A DNA stretch of 64,000 nt, from contig OZ241182.1 in assembly GCA_965199595.1 (NCBI GenBank), forward strand, positions 2,542,001 through 2,606,000. The letters are read 5' to 3'. Every line of letters begins with the position of its first letter. Positions within the stretch are counted from its first letter, which is position 1. The notes under the pieces are model-generated. The model made no database searches, was not told the DNA's origin, and worked only from the letters and a program-made list of their open reading frames with translations. Positions 34,518-43,410 of the stretch are shown here, piece by piece. The DNA comes from JBBROS01 sp965199595 (GTDB lineage Bacteria; Pseudomonadota; Alphaproteobacteria; Acetobacterales; Acetobacteraceae). The position numbers and the translations under genes were made by a program.

Positions 34518-34533
34518 GGGCCGGCACCGGCCC
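34518..34533. terminator. Terminator-like hairpin between convergent genes
   Basis: GGGCCGG at 34518-34524 pairs with CCGGCCC at 34527-34533; allowing a 4-base loop leaves a 6-base all-GC stem. It sits in the 29-base gap between the convergent hydroxy-acid dehydrogenase and PNPOx-like genes. No T tract. Confidence 0.4.
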
Positions 34534-34542
34534 ATGCGGGGA

Positions 34543-35478
34543 TCAGCAGGCATCGGAGGCCGGCCAGCCGCCGGTGCGCTCCGTGGTCGGCGCGTAGTCC
34601 CGGAACGTCCACCGCAGGCCCAGGGCATCGGCGCGGTGCCACCCGGCCGTCACATGCACGCGCCACACCCGTTCGGCGCCGGCGAAACCGCTGGCAGCGC
34701 CGCCGTCCCAATCGACCTCCGCCCATCCTTGCAGATGCAGAAGGCAGCCCTCCGCGAAATCCACGAACAGCAGGCCGACCCGCGGCTCCAGCAGGAAGTT
34801 GCCCAACGTGTTGAAATAGTTGTTGCCGCGGAAGTCCGGGATGGTCAGCACGTCCCCGTCCACGCGGACGAAGCCGGGACGTCCGCCGCGATGCGACATG
34901 TCCATCCCGCCCGCCTCCCTGTCGCCGGCCCCGCTGCACGACGCCACGAAGAACGTATCCGCGGCGGCGATCATCGCGCGGGCCCGGCTGTCCACGCCGC
35001 TGAGTTGTTGGGCGGCCGGCACCCCGTCCGGGCCCTGCCGCGGCTCCACCGCACGCGCCTGGATATACTGCGGGCAGTTGCCGAAGCTCTGCCGCACGCC
35101 AAGGGTGAAGCCCGGCCCGTTCATGGCGAGGATCGTGCCATTGACGCGGTTGCGCCGCCGGGTCCCCAGGTCGATGCCGAGCATCCCGGCGGAAGCGCCC
35201 GTGCGCACCCCTTCCGCTGCCGGGTCACCCTGGCCTGGCAGGGCGCCAACATGCAGCGTGTGCGCATCCGCGCTGGACACAAAGCCAGGCGGCCCGGCCA
35301 GCGCCGTGGCCACCGGCCAGCCCGCGGCATCCGGCACGCCCGCGAACAGGATCGGCAGCCCGGCAAAGAACAGGCGGTGCTGGTCGGGCATCTCCTCCCG
35401 GATCGGTGCACCGCGGAGCTGCACCCCGGCCCGCCGCTGCGCGTCGCGCTCGCCAGAGTGGAACGAATCGAGGGCCAT
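34543..35478 (-). CDS. Pyridoxamine 5'-phosphate oxidase-like flavoprotein
   Basis: A 311-residue protein of the PNPOx-like split-barrel flavoprotein family. It begins MALDSFHSGERDAQRRAGV and continues with REEMPDQHRLFFAGLPILF and VDGDVLTIPDFRGNNYFNTLGNFLLEPRVGLLF, the FMN-binding strand pattern of stand-alone homologues of the N-terminal part of certain flavohaemoprotein-like fusions. True pyridoxine biosynthesis is unlikely. The start at ATG 35478 has AGGA eight bases upstream. It follows the GST gene by 10 bases and is probably in the same transcript. Confidence 0.8.
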   Translation of the reverse strand: MALDSFHSGERDAQRRAGVQLRGAPIREEMPDQHRLFFAGLPILFAGVPDAAGWPVATALAGPPGFVSSADAHTLHVGALPGQGDPAAEGVRTGASAGMLGIDLGTRRRNRVNGTILAMNGPGFTLGVRQSFGNCPQYIQARAVEPRQGPDGVPAAQQLSGVDSRARAMIAAADTFFVASCSGAGDREAGGMDMSHRGGRPGFVRVDGDVLTIPDFRGNNYFNTLGNFLLEPRVGLLFVDFAEGCLLHLQGWAEVDWDGGAASGFAGAERVWRVHVTAGWHRADALGLRWTFRDYAPTTERTGGWPASDAC

Positions 35479-35488
35479 GCGGCAGGTC

Positions 35489-36118
35489 CTACACCAGCGG
35501 GAGAGGCGAATCGGGCATGGGTTCAAAGCCCGGGAGGGCGGCCACACGCCCGAACCAGGCGCGCAGGGCCGGGTAGGGATCAAGCGGGATGCCGCCCTCC
35601 GGGGCGTGCGCGACATAGCCGACGAAAGCGAGGTCGGCGATGGTGGGATGCGCCGCCGCAAGGAACGGCCCCGAGGCAACCAGGTGGCCCTCCATGAAGC
35701 TGAACAGCCGCTCCGCAACGCCCTTGGCGCGCACGGGATCGACATCCGGGCGCATGTTCCACAGCATGATCGCGCGGGCCGCCGCCGCGCCGAACGACAG
35801 TTCACCCGCAGCCAGGGACAGCCAGCGCTGGACCGCGGAAGCGGCCTCCGGCTGCTCAGGCAGCCATCGCCCGGCGGGGTCGTAGCGCTTGGCCAGATAG
35901 ACCAGGATGGCATTGCTGTCGGCCAGCACCAGGCCGCCATCCTCAAGCACCGGGATCTGGCCCAGCGGGTTCAGCGCGAGGAACGCCGGGGTGCCCCGCA
36001 CCGCTGCCGGCGAGTCCCGGTAGATGTAGGGCAGATCCAGCATACGCAGCAGGAGTTCCACCCTGTGTGCGTGGCCGGAGAGCCTGGTGCCATGGAGGAT
36101 GATGGAGGTGTCGGACAT
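35489..36118 (-). CDS. Glutathione S-transferase family protein
   Basis: A 209-residue cytosolic GST. The N-terminal thioredoxin domain has the Ser-rich active region LHGTRLSGHAHRVELLLRML and the glutathione-binding NPLGQIPVLEDGGLVLADSNAILVYLAKRYDP (cis-Pro and Asp-Ser pair). The C-terminal helical domain has HPTIADLAFVGYVAHAP. ATG 36118 with GAGG upstream is the likely start. It heads a two-gene unit with the PNPOx-like protein and is divergent from a LysR regulator 99 bases away, which probably controls it. Confidence 0.92.
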   Translation of the reverse strand: MSDTSIILHGTRLSGHAHRVELLLRMLDLPYIYRDSPAAVRGTPAFLALNPLGQIPVLEDGGLVLADSNAILVYLAKRYDPAGRWLPEQPEAASAVQRWLSLAAGELSFGAAAARAIMLWNMRPDVDPVRAKGVAERLFSFMEGHLVASGPFLAAAHPTIADLAFVGYVAHAPEGGIPLDPYPALRAWFGRVAALPGFEPMPDSPLPLV

Positions 36119-36217
36119 TGCGGGACCTCGGTTGCCGTACCCCGACACTGGACCTTGCGCCCCCCGGCCAGAAGGGAGGTAGGATGCAATTCATTCTTCC
36201 CCGAACTGAAATGCTCG

Positions 36218-37126
36218 ATGGACCGCCTCGATGAGTTGACCGTGTTGCTCGCCGTGCTGGAGACGGGCAGTCTCGCCGCAGCAGCCCGGCGCCTGCGCCG
36301 CTCCCCTCCGTCCATCACACGGGCGCTCGCGGCGTTGGAACACCGGGTCGGTGCGCGGCTGGTGGAACGCACCACGCGCAACCTGACCTTCACGGAGGCG
36401 GGCCGGACCCTGGCAGCGCAGGCGCGCGCCGTCCTGGCCGGCTATGCCGAGGCGGTGCGGGCCTCCGGCGACGCATCGCTGCGCGGCACCGTGCGGGTCA
36501 CGGCACCGCAGCTGTTCGGGCGCAGACACGTCGCGCCGCTGGTCACCACCTTTCTCGGCCTGCATCCCGACCTGCGGGTGGAGCTGGTGCTGTCCGACCG
36601 CAACCTGGACCTGATCGAGGACGGGCTGGACGTTGCCGTGCGGATCGGGCCGCTCGCGGATTCCAGCCTCGTCGCGCGCCGGGTGGGAGAGGTGCGGCGC
36701 ATGTTGGTCGCCAGCCCGGCCTATCTCGCCGCACGCGGAACGCCACGCACCCCGGGCGAGCTTGCCCGCCACGACGCGATCTTCTCGTCAGGCCGGCCGA
36801 TGCCTGCCGAATGGCGGTTTCCCGAAGGTGCGCGCGGGCGGCTCGTGCGCCTGGCACCGCGGCTGCTGGTCAACGATGTGGAGGCGGCCTTGGTCGGCGC
36901 GCGCATGGGCCGGGGCATCGCCATGGCGTTGTCATACCAGGTTGCAGACGACGTTTCCGCCGGCACCCTGATCAGGCTGCTGCCGGAGTTCGAGCCACCG
37001 CCGCTGCCGGTGCAGCTCCTCGTTCCGGGCGGCCCCTACATGGCCCCGCGCGTCCGCGTGTTCCTGGACTACATAGCCCGCCACCTTGGCACCCTGGGGG
37101 TGATCGGACCGGCCACGCGCGCGTGA
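36218..37126 (+). CDS. LysR family transcriptional regulator
   Basis: A 302-residue regulator. The N-terminal winged helix is typical of LysR proteins: MDRLDELTVLLAVLETGSLAAAARRL followed by SPPSITRALAALEHRVGARLVERTTR and LTFTEAG. The C-terminal effector domain (about 90-290) starts GTVRVTAPQLFGRRHVAPLV and resembles the group often found divergent from GST or dehydrogenase genes. The shared 99-base gap with the GST gene makes that gene pair its likely target. The effector is unknown. The frame is open much further upstream but that part is antisense to the GST unit. Confidence 0.92.
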   Translation: MDRLDELTVLLAVLETGSLAAAARRLRRSPPSITRALAALEHRVGARLVERTTRNLTFTEAGRTLAAQARAVLAGYAEAVRASGDASLRGTVRVTAPQLFGRRHVAPLVTTFLGLHPDLRVELVLSDRNLDLIEDGLDVAVRIGPLADSSLVARRVGEVRRMLVASPAYLAARGTPRTPGELARHDAIFSSGRPMPAEWRFPEGARGRLVRLAPRLLVNDVEAALVGARMGRGIAMALSYQVADDVSAGTLIRLLPEFEPPPLPVQLLVPGGPYMAPRVRVFLDYIARHLGTLGVIGPATRA

Positions 37127-37203
37127 CCCGGCCGGGCTGGGCTGGGCTCTGATCGCCCAGCACGTTTGACAGGCGATCCCAGGCTCCTCGAGTCCGGTTA
37201 AGC

Positions 37204-37240
37204 TTGACTTCACGATCCGACTTCGCACATGAACGTTCAT
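37204..37240 (+). promoter_or_regulatory. Promoter and palindromic operator of the TetR-adaptor operon
   Basis: TTGACT at 37204-37209 is a good -35 candidate; the -10 at the expected distance is weak. A perfect 12-base palindrome, ATGAACGTTCAT, covers 37229-37240, overlapping or directly following the -10 region and ending 17 bases before the TetR-adaptor start. Its length and place are those of TetR family operators in self-repressing efflux operons. Operator function is inferred. Confidence 0.6.
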
Positions 37241-37257
37241 TCTCCGGTCGGGAACCC

Positions 37258-38994
37258 ATGTCCGCATCGCACGCCCCTGTGTCTTCCGGGACGGCCCAGG
37301 CGCCCATCCCGCCGCGCCAGCGCATCATCGATGCGGCGGTGGCGTGCTTCGCGCGCAGTGGTTTCCATGGCGCCTCCATGCAGCAGATCTGCGCCGAGGC
37401 CAGCATGTCGCCCGGCGCGCTGTATCGCTATTTCCCCAGCAAGGTCAGCATCATTGCCGCCATCGCCGAGGGCGAGCGGGAGAAGCACAAGGACTTCTTC
37501 GAGCGCCTGGCCCAGGCCGACGACCCGGTGGAGGCGATGGTCAGCATCGGCAGCGAGAAGCTGGGGCAGATCCTGGCCGGGCCCAATCCCTCGCTATGTG
37601 CCGAGACCATCGCCGAGGCCGCCCGCAACCCCGAGATCCGCGGCATGTTCGACCGCAACCTGGCCGAAGCCCGGTCCCACATCGCCGCTGCGCTGACGCG
37701 CGGCCAGGCCCGCGGCACCGTGGACCCGACGCTCGATGTCGAGACCGCCTGCCGCCTCATCATGGCGATGGGCGATGGGCTCAGCATCCACCAGGGCATC
37801 GACCGCACCCTCACGCCGGAACGGATGCGCCCGGTGCTGCAGCAGCTGCTCCGCCGCTTCCTGCGCCCCGCCACACTGCTGGCGCTGCTGATGCTGCCGT
37901 TCCAGGCCCACGCCCAGGCCGTGATGCCGAAGCCCCCCAGCGTCAGCGTCGTGGCCGCCGCGACCGGCAGCATCGCCGAGAGCGTCACGCTCACCGGAAC
38001 CCTGGTGGCCAGGGAGGAGGTGCTGGTCAGCCCGCAGATCGACGGCGTGGCGATCAACGCCGTGCTGGCCGAGGAGGGCGACACGGTGCAGGCCAACCAG
38101 GTGCTGGCCCGGCTGTCCCGGGACGTGCTGGAGGCCAGCCTGGCGCAGAACACGGCCCAGCTCTCGCGCGCCGAGGCCGCCATCGCCCAGGCCCGCGCCA
38201 GCCTGGACGAGATGCAGGCGAACCGCGTGCAGCTGGACCTGGCGCTGACCCGCACCCGCGACCTGCTGGCGAACGGCAACGCCTCGCGCGAGGTCTTCGA
38301 GCAGCGCACCGCCGCCGCCCGCATGGGCACGGCGCGGCTGGAGGCCGGGCAGAACGCCATCCAGCTTGCCACGGCGGACCGCGCCCTGGCCATGGCGCAG
38401 CGGCAGGAGCTGCTGGTCCGCCTGGCCCACACCGAGGTCCGCGCCCCGGTGGCCGGCATCATCAGCCGCCGCACCGCCCGGCTGGGCTCCGTGGTGGCCG
38501 GGTCCGGTGATCCGCTGTTCCGCATCATCCAGGATGGTGCGGTGGAGCTGGAGGCGGATGTGCCGGAGCAGCAGCTGGCGAAGCTGCGGCCGGGTCAGAC
38601 GGCGTCGATCACCACCGTGGGCGGCGTGCGGCCCGGGTCGGTGCGGCTGGTGTCGCCGGAGGTGAACCGCACCACGCGGCTGGGCCGGGTGCGGATTGCG
38701 GTGGACGGCGCACAAGGCGGCCTGGTGCTCGGCAGCTTCGCCCGCGCCACCGCCGAGGTGGCCCGGCGCGACGGCGTGCTCGCCCCGCTCTCCGCCGTGC
38801 TGTTCCAGCCCGGGGGCGCCGTGGTGCAGGTGGTGCAGGACGGCGTGGTCGAGACCCGCGGCGTGACCGTGGGCCTGCGCAACGGCCGCAGCGCCGAAAT
38901 TCGCCAGGGCCTGGCCGACGGCGAAAGCGTCGTGGCCGTCTCCGGCACCTTCATCCGCGGCGGCGATCACGTGACCGCGGTCCGCACGCCGTAA
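37258..38994 (+). CDS. TetR repressor fused in frame to RND periplasmic adaptor
   Basis: One uninterrupted frame of 578 residues joins two proteins that are normally separate. Residues 20-200 are a complete TetR/AcrR regulator: RQRIIDAAVACFARSGFHGAS, helix-turn-helix MQQICAEASMSPGALYRYFPSK, then a TetR-like helical ligand domain. Residues 200-220 (FLRPATLLALLMLPFQAHAQ) look like a signal peptide core and cleavage site. Residues 225-578 are an adaptor with lipoyl halves (VSPQIDGVAINAVLAEEGDTVQANQVLARL, VRAPVAGIISRRTARLGSVV) and a helical hairpin. Met190 (37825) is an in-frame internal start that would give a normal signal peptide, so two products are possible. The pump gene overlaps its stop by one base. 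ATG 37258 is chosen over an earlier TTG that is the -35 element. Confidence 0.88.
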   Translation: MSASHAPVSSGTAQAPIPPRQRIIDAAVACFARSGFHGASMQQICAEASMSPGALYRYFPSKVSIIAAIAEGEREKHKDFFERLAQADDPVEAMVSIGSEKLGQILAGPNPSLCAETIAEAARNPEIRGMFDRNLAEARSHIAAALTRGQARGTVDPTLDVETACRLIMAMGDGLSIHQGIDRTLTPERMRPVLQQLLRRFLRPATLLALLMLPFQAHAQAVMPKPPSVSVVAAATGSIAESVTLTGTLVAREEVLVSPQIDGVAINAVLAEEGDTVQANQVLARLSRDVLEASLAQNTAQLSRAEAAIAQARASLDEMQANRVQLDLALTRTRDLLANGNASREVFEQRTAAARMGTARLEAGQNAIQLATADRALAMAQRQELLVRLAHTEVRAPVAGIISRRTARLGSVVAGSGDPLFRIIQDGAVELEADVPEQQLAKLRPGQTASITTVGGVRPGSVRLVSPEVNRTTRLGRVRIAVDGAQGGLVLGSFARATAEVARRDGVLAPLSAVLFQPGGAVVQVVQDGVVETRGVTVGLRNGRSAEIRQGLADGESVVAVSGTFIRGGDHVTAVRTP

Positions 38995-41900
38995 TGGCCT
39001 GGAACATCTCGGGCGCGGCGATCCGCAGGCCCATTCCGCCGCTGGTGCTGTTCGCGGTGCTGACGCTGCTCGGCATCGTCGCCTTCCGCATGCTGCCCAT
39101 CACCAGGGCGCCGAACATCGACATCCCCGTGGTGTCCGTGACCGTGACACAGAACGGCGCCGCCCCGGCGGAGCTGGAAAGCCAGGTCACCAAGAAGGTC
39201 GAGGATGCGGTCGCCAACGTCTCGGGCGTGAAGCACCTGACCAGCACGGTGACGGACGGCACCAGCCAGACCATCATCGAGCTGCGGCTGGAGGTGAGCA
39301 GCGACCGCGCGCTGAACGACGTGCGGGACGCCATCGCCAAGATCCGCAGCGACCTGCCGCGCACCATCGACGAGCCGATCATCGAGCGCATCGACGTGGT
39401 GGGGCAGAGCATCCAGACCTATGCCGTCACCGCCCCGGGCATGACGCTGGAAGGCCTCTCCTGGTTCGTGGACGACACCGTGGTGCGGGACCTGCAGGGC
39501 GTCGCGGGCGTCGGCCAGGTGAAGCGCATCGGCGGCGTGACGCGTGAGATCCGGGTGAACCTGGACCCCGACCGCCTCGCCTCCCTGGGGATCACCGCCG
39601 CCGCGGTGAACACGCAGCTGCACGCTACCAGCGCCGATCTCTCCGGCGGCCGGGGCGAGCTGGGCGGGCAGGAGCAGGCCATCCGCACCCTGGCCGCCGC
39701 CCGCACCCTGCCGCAGCTGGAGCAGACCCGCATCGTGCTGCCGGGCGGGCGCGAGGTGCGGCTCTCGGACCTCGCGACCATCGACGACACCTACGAGGAA
39801 CCCCGCACCTTCGCCCGGCTGAACGGCACCACCCCCGTGGTCAGCTTCGCGCTCTACCGGGCCAAGGGCGCCAGCGACGTGACGGTGGCGGATGCCGTCG
39901 CCGCCCGCCTGGCCAGGCTGGCGGACGCGCACCCGGAGGCGCGGTTCGACCTGATCGACGACGGCGTGCGCGCCACCCGCGGCAGCTACCTTTCCGCCAT
40001 GCACAGCCTGATCGAGGGCGCCGTGCTCGCCACCATCGTGGTGTTCCTGTTCCTGCGCGACTGGCGGGCCACGCTGCTGGCCGCCGTGGCCCTGCCGCTC
40101 TCCGTCATCCCCACCTTCGCCGCCATGGAGCTGATGGGTTTCTCGCTCAACTTCATCAGCCTGCTCGCCATCACCCTCGTCACCGGCATCCTGGTGGACG
40201 ACGCCATCGTCGAGATCGAGAACATCGTCCGCCACATCCGCATGGGCAAACGCCCGTTCCAGGCGGCGATCGAGGCGGCGGACGAGATCGGGCTCGCCGT
40301 CATGGCCATCACCTGCACCATCGTCGCGGTCTTCGCCCCCGTCAGCTTCATGGGCGGCATCGCCGGGCAGTATTTCAAGCAGTTCGGCCTCACCGTCGCC
40401 GCCGCCGTCATCGCCTCCCTCCTCGTGGCCCGGCTTATCACCCCGCTCATGGCCGCCTACCTGATGAGATCCACCGGCCACCACGAGGTGCGCGAAGGCC
40501 GGCTGATGCGGGCCTACACCCGCTTCCTGCGCGCCACCCTGCGCTATCGGGCGCTCACGCTGCTGTTCGGGCTGCTGGCATTCGGCCTTTCCATCTGGTC
40601 CACCACGCTGCTGCCCACCGGGTTCATCCCGCATGGCGATGAAAGCCGGGTCACGCTGTCACTGGAGCTGCCGCCGGGCTCCACCCTGGCGGACACCCGC
40701 GCGGCGACCGACCGCGTGGCAACGAACTTCCGCGAGATCCCGGAGGTGACCACCGTGTTCGTGGTGGGCGGCACCACGCCGACCGGCGCCGGCGCCGAGA
40801 TCCGCCGCGCCGCGATGATCGTGAACCTGGTGCTGAAGGGCCAGCGCAGCCGCACCCAGCAGCAGATCGAGGGCGAGCTGACCGCCCGCCTGGCCACCAT
40901 ACCGGACGTGCGCGGCTGGTTCGTGAACGACCGTGGCGAGCGGGAGCTGTCCATCACCGTGCTGGGCGACGAACCGGGCGCCCTCGCCCGCGGCGTCGCG
41001 TCACTGGAAAGCGGGATGCGCCGCCTGCCCGGCTTCGGCAACGTCGCCCCCTCCGCCGGCACCGAACGCCCCGAGATCCGCATCACACCCCGCGCCGACG
41101 AGGCCGCGCGCTTCGGCGTCAGCACCGAGGCGATCAGCAACGCCATCCGCATCGCCACTATCGGCGACATCGCCGCGAACCTCGCCAAGTTCCGCGACGG
41201 GGACCGCCTGGTGCCGATCCGCGTGCAGTCCGCGCTGTCGCTGCGTGGCGACCTGAACGCCATGGCCGCCCTGCCCGTCATCGGCGACAACGGCCTCTCC
41301 GTGCCGCTGCTGGCGGTGGCCGAGCTCAACCTCGGCCAGGGCCCGGCCAGCATCGAACGCTATGACCGCGTGCGCCGCGTGGTGCTGGGGGCGGACCTCG
41401 CGACCGGCGTGGCGCTGGGTGCGGCGACGCAGATGGTGTTCACCATGCCGGCCGCGCAGCACCTGCCGCAGGGCGTGCGGCTGCAGAGCGGCGGCGATGC
41501 GGAGATCATGGGCGAGGTGTTCTCCGGCTTCGCCCTGGCCATGGGCGCCGGGCTCACCATCGTGCTGGGCGTGCTGATCCTGCTGTTCGGCAGCGTGTTC
41601 CAGCCCATCACCATCCTGCTCAGCCTGCCGCTGTCGCTCGGCGGCGTCATCCTGGCGCTGATCCTGACGGGCCAGCCGATCAGCATGCCGGTGGTGATCG
41701 GCATCCTGATGCTGATGGGCATCGTCACCAAGAACGCCATCATGCTGGTGGACTACGCCATCGAGCGCCGGGCCGACGGCGTGGGCCGGGCCGAAGCGAT
41801 CCTGGATGCCGGGCGCAAGCGGGCCCGGCCGATCGTGATGACAACCATCGCCATGGTCGCGGGCATGATCCCGAGCGCGCTGGGCATCGGCGATGGGGGC

Positions 41901-42101
41901 GAGTTCCGCGCGCCCATGGCCATCGGCGTCATCGGCGGCCTGGTGGTCAGCACCGCCCTCAGCCTGGTCTTCGTGCCCAGCCTCTATACCGTGATGGACG
42001 ACCTCTCCGGCTGGACGGCGCGGCTGTTCCGCCGGATGCTGACCCAGCGGGAGCCGCCACCCGCCCTGCACCAGCCAACGCTGCACCATCCGGCGGAATG
42101 A
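38994..42101 (+). CDS. RND efflux transporter permease
   Basis: A second RND pump subunit, 1035 residues. It begins AWNISGAAIRRPIPPLVLFA, has the proton-relay pair in GILVDDAIVEIENIVRHIRMG at about residue 401, and repeats the two-half plan with IVTKNAIMLVDYAIERR near residue 920. Its ATG shares one base with the stop of the TetR-adaptor gene (TAATG), so the two are translated together. It is only distantly similar to the first pump in this window. No outer-membrane channel gene is adjacent. Substrate unknown. Confidence 0.95.
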   Translation: MAWNISGAAIRRPIPPLVLFAVLTLLGIVAFRMLPITRAPNIDIPVVSVTVTQNGAAPAELESQVTKKVEDAVANVSGVKHLTSTVTDGTSQTIIELRLEVSSDRALNDVRDAIAKIRSDLPRTIDEPIIERIDVVGQSIQTYAVTAPGMTLEGLSWFVDDTVVRDLQGVAGVGQVKRIGGVTREIRVNLDPDRLASLGITAAAVNTQLHATSADLSGGRGELGGQEQAIRTLAAARTLPQLEQTRIVLPGGREVRLSDLATIDDTYEEPRTFARLNGTTPVVSFALYRAKGASDVTVADAVAARLARLADAHPEARFDLIDDGVRATRGSYLSAMHSLIEGAVLATIVVFLFLRDWRATLLAAVALPLSVIPTFAAMELMGFSLNFISLLAITLVTGILVDDAIVEIENIVRHIRMGKRPFQAAIEAADEIGLAVMAITCTIVAVFAPVSFMGGIAGQYFKQFGLTVAAAVIASLLVARLITPLMAAYLMRSTGHHEVREGRLMRAYTRFLRATLRYRALTLLFGLLAFGLSIWSTTLLPTGFIPHGDESRVTLSLELPPGSTLADTRAATDRVATNFREIPEVTTVFVVGGTTPTGAGAEIRRAAMIVNLVLKGQRSRTQQQIEGELTARLATIPDVRGWFVNDRGERELSITVLGDEPGALARGVASLESGMRRLPGFGNVAPSAGTERPEIRITPRADEAARFGVSTEAISNAIRIATIGDIAANLAKFRDGDRLVPIRVQSALSLRGDLNAMAALPVIGDNGLSVPLLAVAELNLGQGPASIERYDRVRRVVLGADLATGVALGAATQMVFTMPAAQHLPQGVRLQSGGDAEIMGEVFSGFALAMGAGLTIVLGVLILLFGSVFQPITILLSLPLSLGGVILALILTGQPISMPVVIGILMLMGIVTKNAIMLVDYAIERRADGVGRAEAILDAGRKRARPIVMTTIAMVAGMIPSALGIGDGGEFRAPMAIGVIGGLVVSTALSLVFVPSLYTVMDDLSGWTARLFRRMLTQREPPPALHQPTLHHPAE

Positions 42102-42113
42102 TCGAGGAACCGC

Positions 42114-42785
42114 ATGACCGACGAACCGCGCTTCGAGCTATTCGCCTTCTGGCGCACCTCCGCCGTCTATCGCGTGCGCGTCGCCATGGCGCTGAAGGGC
42201 TTGTCCGCCACCGAGCACCAGGTCAACCTGATCGAGGGCCAGCAGCATGACCCGGCCTTTCTCGCAATCAATCCGATGGCCGCCATCCCCGCCCTGCTGG
42301 ACCACGCCCCCGGCGCGCCCGCCACGCCGCTCACCCAGTCGCTCGCCATCCTGGAGTTCCTTGACGAGACCACGCCCGAGCCGCCGCTGCTGCCCGCCGA
42401 CCCCTATGGCCGCGCCCGCGTCCGCTCCCTGTCGCTGCTGCTCGCCGCGGACACGCACCCCTTCGTCACCCCCCGCGTGCGCGGCTACCTGAACAAGGCC
42501 GCAGGCTTCGACGACGCGCAGTGGAAAGCGTGGCAGACCCACTGGTTCACCACCGGCCTGCACGCCCTGGAGCAGCGCCTGGCCGAGCCCGGCACCGGCC
42601 GCTTCTGCCATGGTGACAGCGTGGGCATGGCCGATATCTGCCTGGCCGGCATCATCGTGGTCATGCGGGTGTTCAAGATCGAGGTGCCGGATGTCCCGGC
42701 CGTGCAGCGCATCATGGCGGAGTGCGAGGCGCTCGACGCCTTCGCCAACGCCGCGCCGATGAAGCAGCAGGGCGCGCCGGCCTGA
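42114..42785 (+). CDS. maiA: Maleylacetoacetate isomerase (zeta-class GST)
   Basis: A 223-residue zeta-class glutathione transferase that isomerises maleylacetoacetate to fumarylacetoacetate in tyrosine/phenylalanine breakdown. The N-terminal active-site stretch WRTSAVYRVRVAMALKG corresponds to the zeta SSCSxRVRIAL motif, followed by NPMAAIPALL and QSLAILEFLDE. The C-terminal domain has DTHPFVTPRVRGYL and KAWQTHWFTTGLHALEQRL, typical of the class. No other tyrosine pathway gene is nearby. It starts 13 bases after the RND pump gene and may be read through from that operon. Confidence 0.85.
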   Translation: MTDEPRFELFAFWRTSAVYRVRVAMALKGLSATEHQVNLIEGQQHDPAFLAINPMAAIPALLDHAPGAPATPLTQSLAILEFLDETTPEPPLLPADPYGRARVRSLSLLLAADTHPFVTPRVRGYLNKAAGFDDAQWKAWQTHWFTTGLHALEQRLAEPGTGRFCHGDSVGMADICLAGIIVVMRVFKIEVPDVPAVQRIMAECEALDAFANAAPMKQQGAPA

Positions 42786-42798
42786 CGCCAGACCGGGA

Positions 42799-43410
42799 TC
42801 AGCGGTTCAGCCCCTCCACCCGCCAATCCGCGTCGAACACCAGCAGGGTGCTGACCGAAGCCGGGTCGATGCTGATCCGGTGCAGGTGATCGAGCGACAG
42901 GCCCAGCGCCGGGGCGAGCACCGCCTTCAGCACGTCCGAATGGCTGACGACCAGCACGGTCGCTGCCCCATGTTCGGCGCGCAGCCGGGCCAGTGCCGCC
43001 AGGGCGCGGGATTGTGCCGCGTGCATGGTCTCGCCGCCGGGGCATCGGGCCAGGCTGCGCAGGCGGTTCCAGGCGTGCCAGTCCGGGTCCGCATCCAACG
43101 CCTCGAACCGCTGCCCGGTCCATCGGCCGAAATCGATCTCCTCGAACCCGGCATCCCCCTGCACCTCAAGGCCCAACGCCCGCGCGACCGGCGCCGCCGT
43201 TTCCTGCGCCCGCTGCACCGGGCTGGCCACCACGGCCGCTACATCGGTGCCGGCAAACCGGCGGGCCAGCGTCTCGGCTTGCGCCCGCCCGTCCGCGCTC
43301 AGCGGCACGCCCGACATGCGGCCGGCCAAGGTGTGCGGCAGCAATCCGTGCGCGGCGTGCCGAACCAGGTGAAATGTGGTCGGTCCCGCCCCGCTCACCC
43401 CGGGGATCAC
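42799..43410 (-). CDS. Histidine phosphatase family protein
   Basis: A 203-residue phosphoglycerate-mutase-like phosphatase. The catalytic motif is FHLVRHAAHG near the N-terminus (the usual RHG is RHA), followed by ASPVQRAQETAAPVA, a GFEEIDFGRWTG segment, and the second His in LVVSHSDVLKAVL. I set the start at GTG 43410, which overlaps the stop of the upstream ROK kinase gene (GTGA). It is the last gene of the sugar-phosphate operon. Possible substrates are sugar phosphates or alpha-ribazole phosphate; the sequence does not decide. Confidence 0.85.
   Translation of the reverse strand: MIPGVSGAGPTTFHLVRHAAHGLLPHTLAGRMSGVPLSADGRAQAETLARRFAGTDVAAVVASPVQRAQETAAPVARALGLEVQGDAGFEEIDFGRWTGQRFEALDADPDWHAWNRLRSLARCPGGETMHAAQSRALAALARLRAEHGAATVLVVSHSDVLKAVLAPALGLSLDHLHRISIDPASVSTLLVFDADWRVEGLNR

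Noticed and set aside
34820..36217. Long upstream extension of the LysR frame
   Set aside because: It would be antisense to the GST and PNPOx-like genes. LysR homologues begin at the MDRLDELT start (36218).
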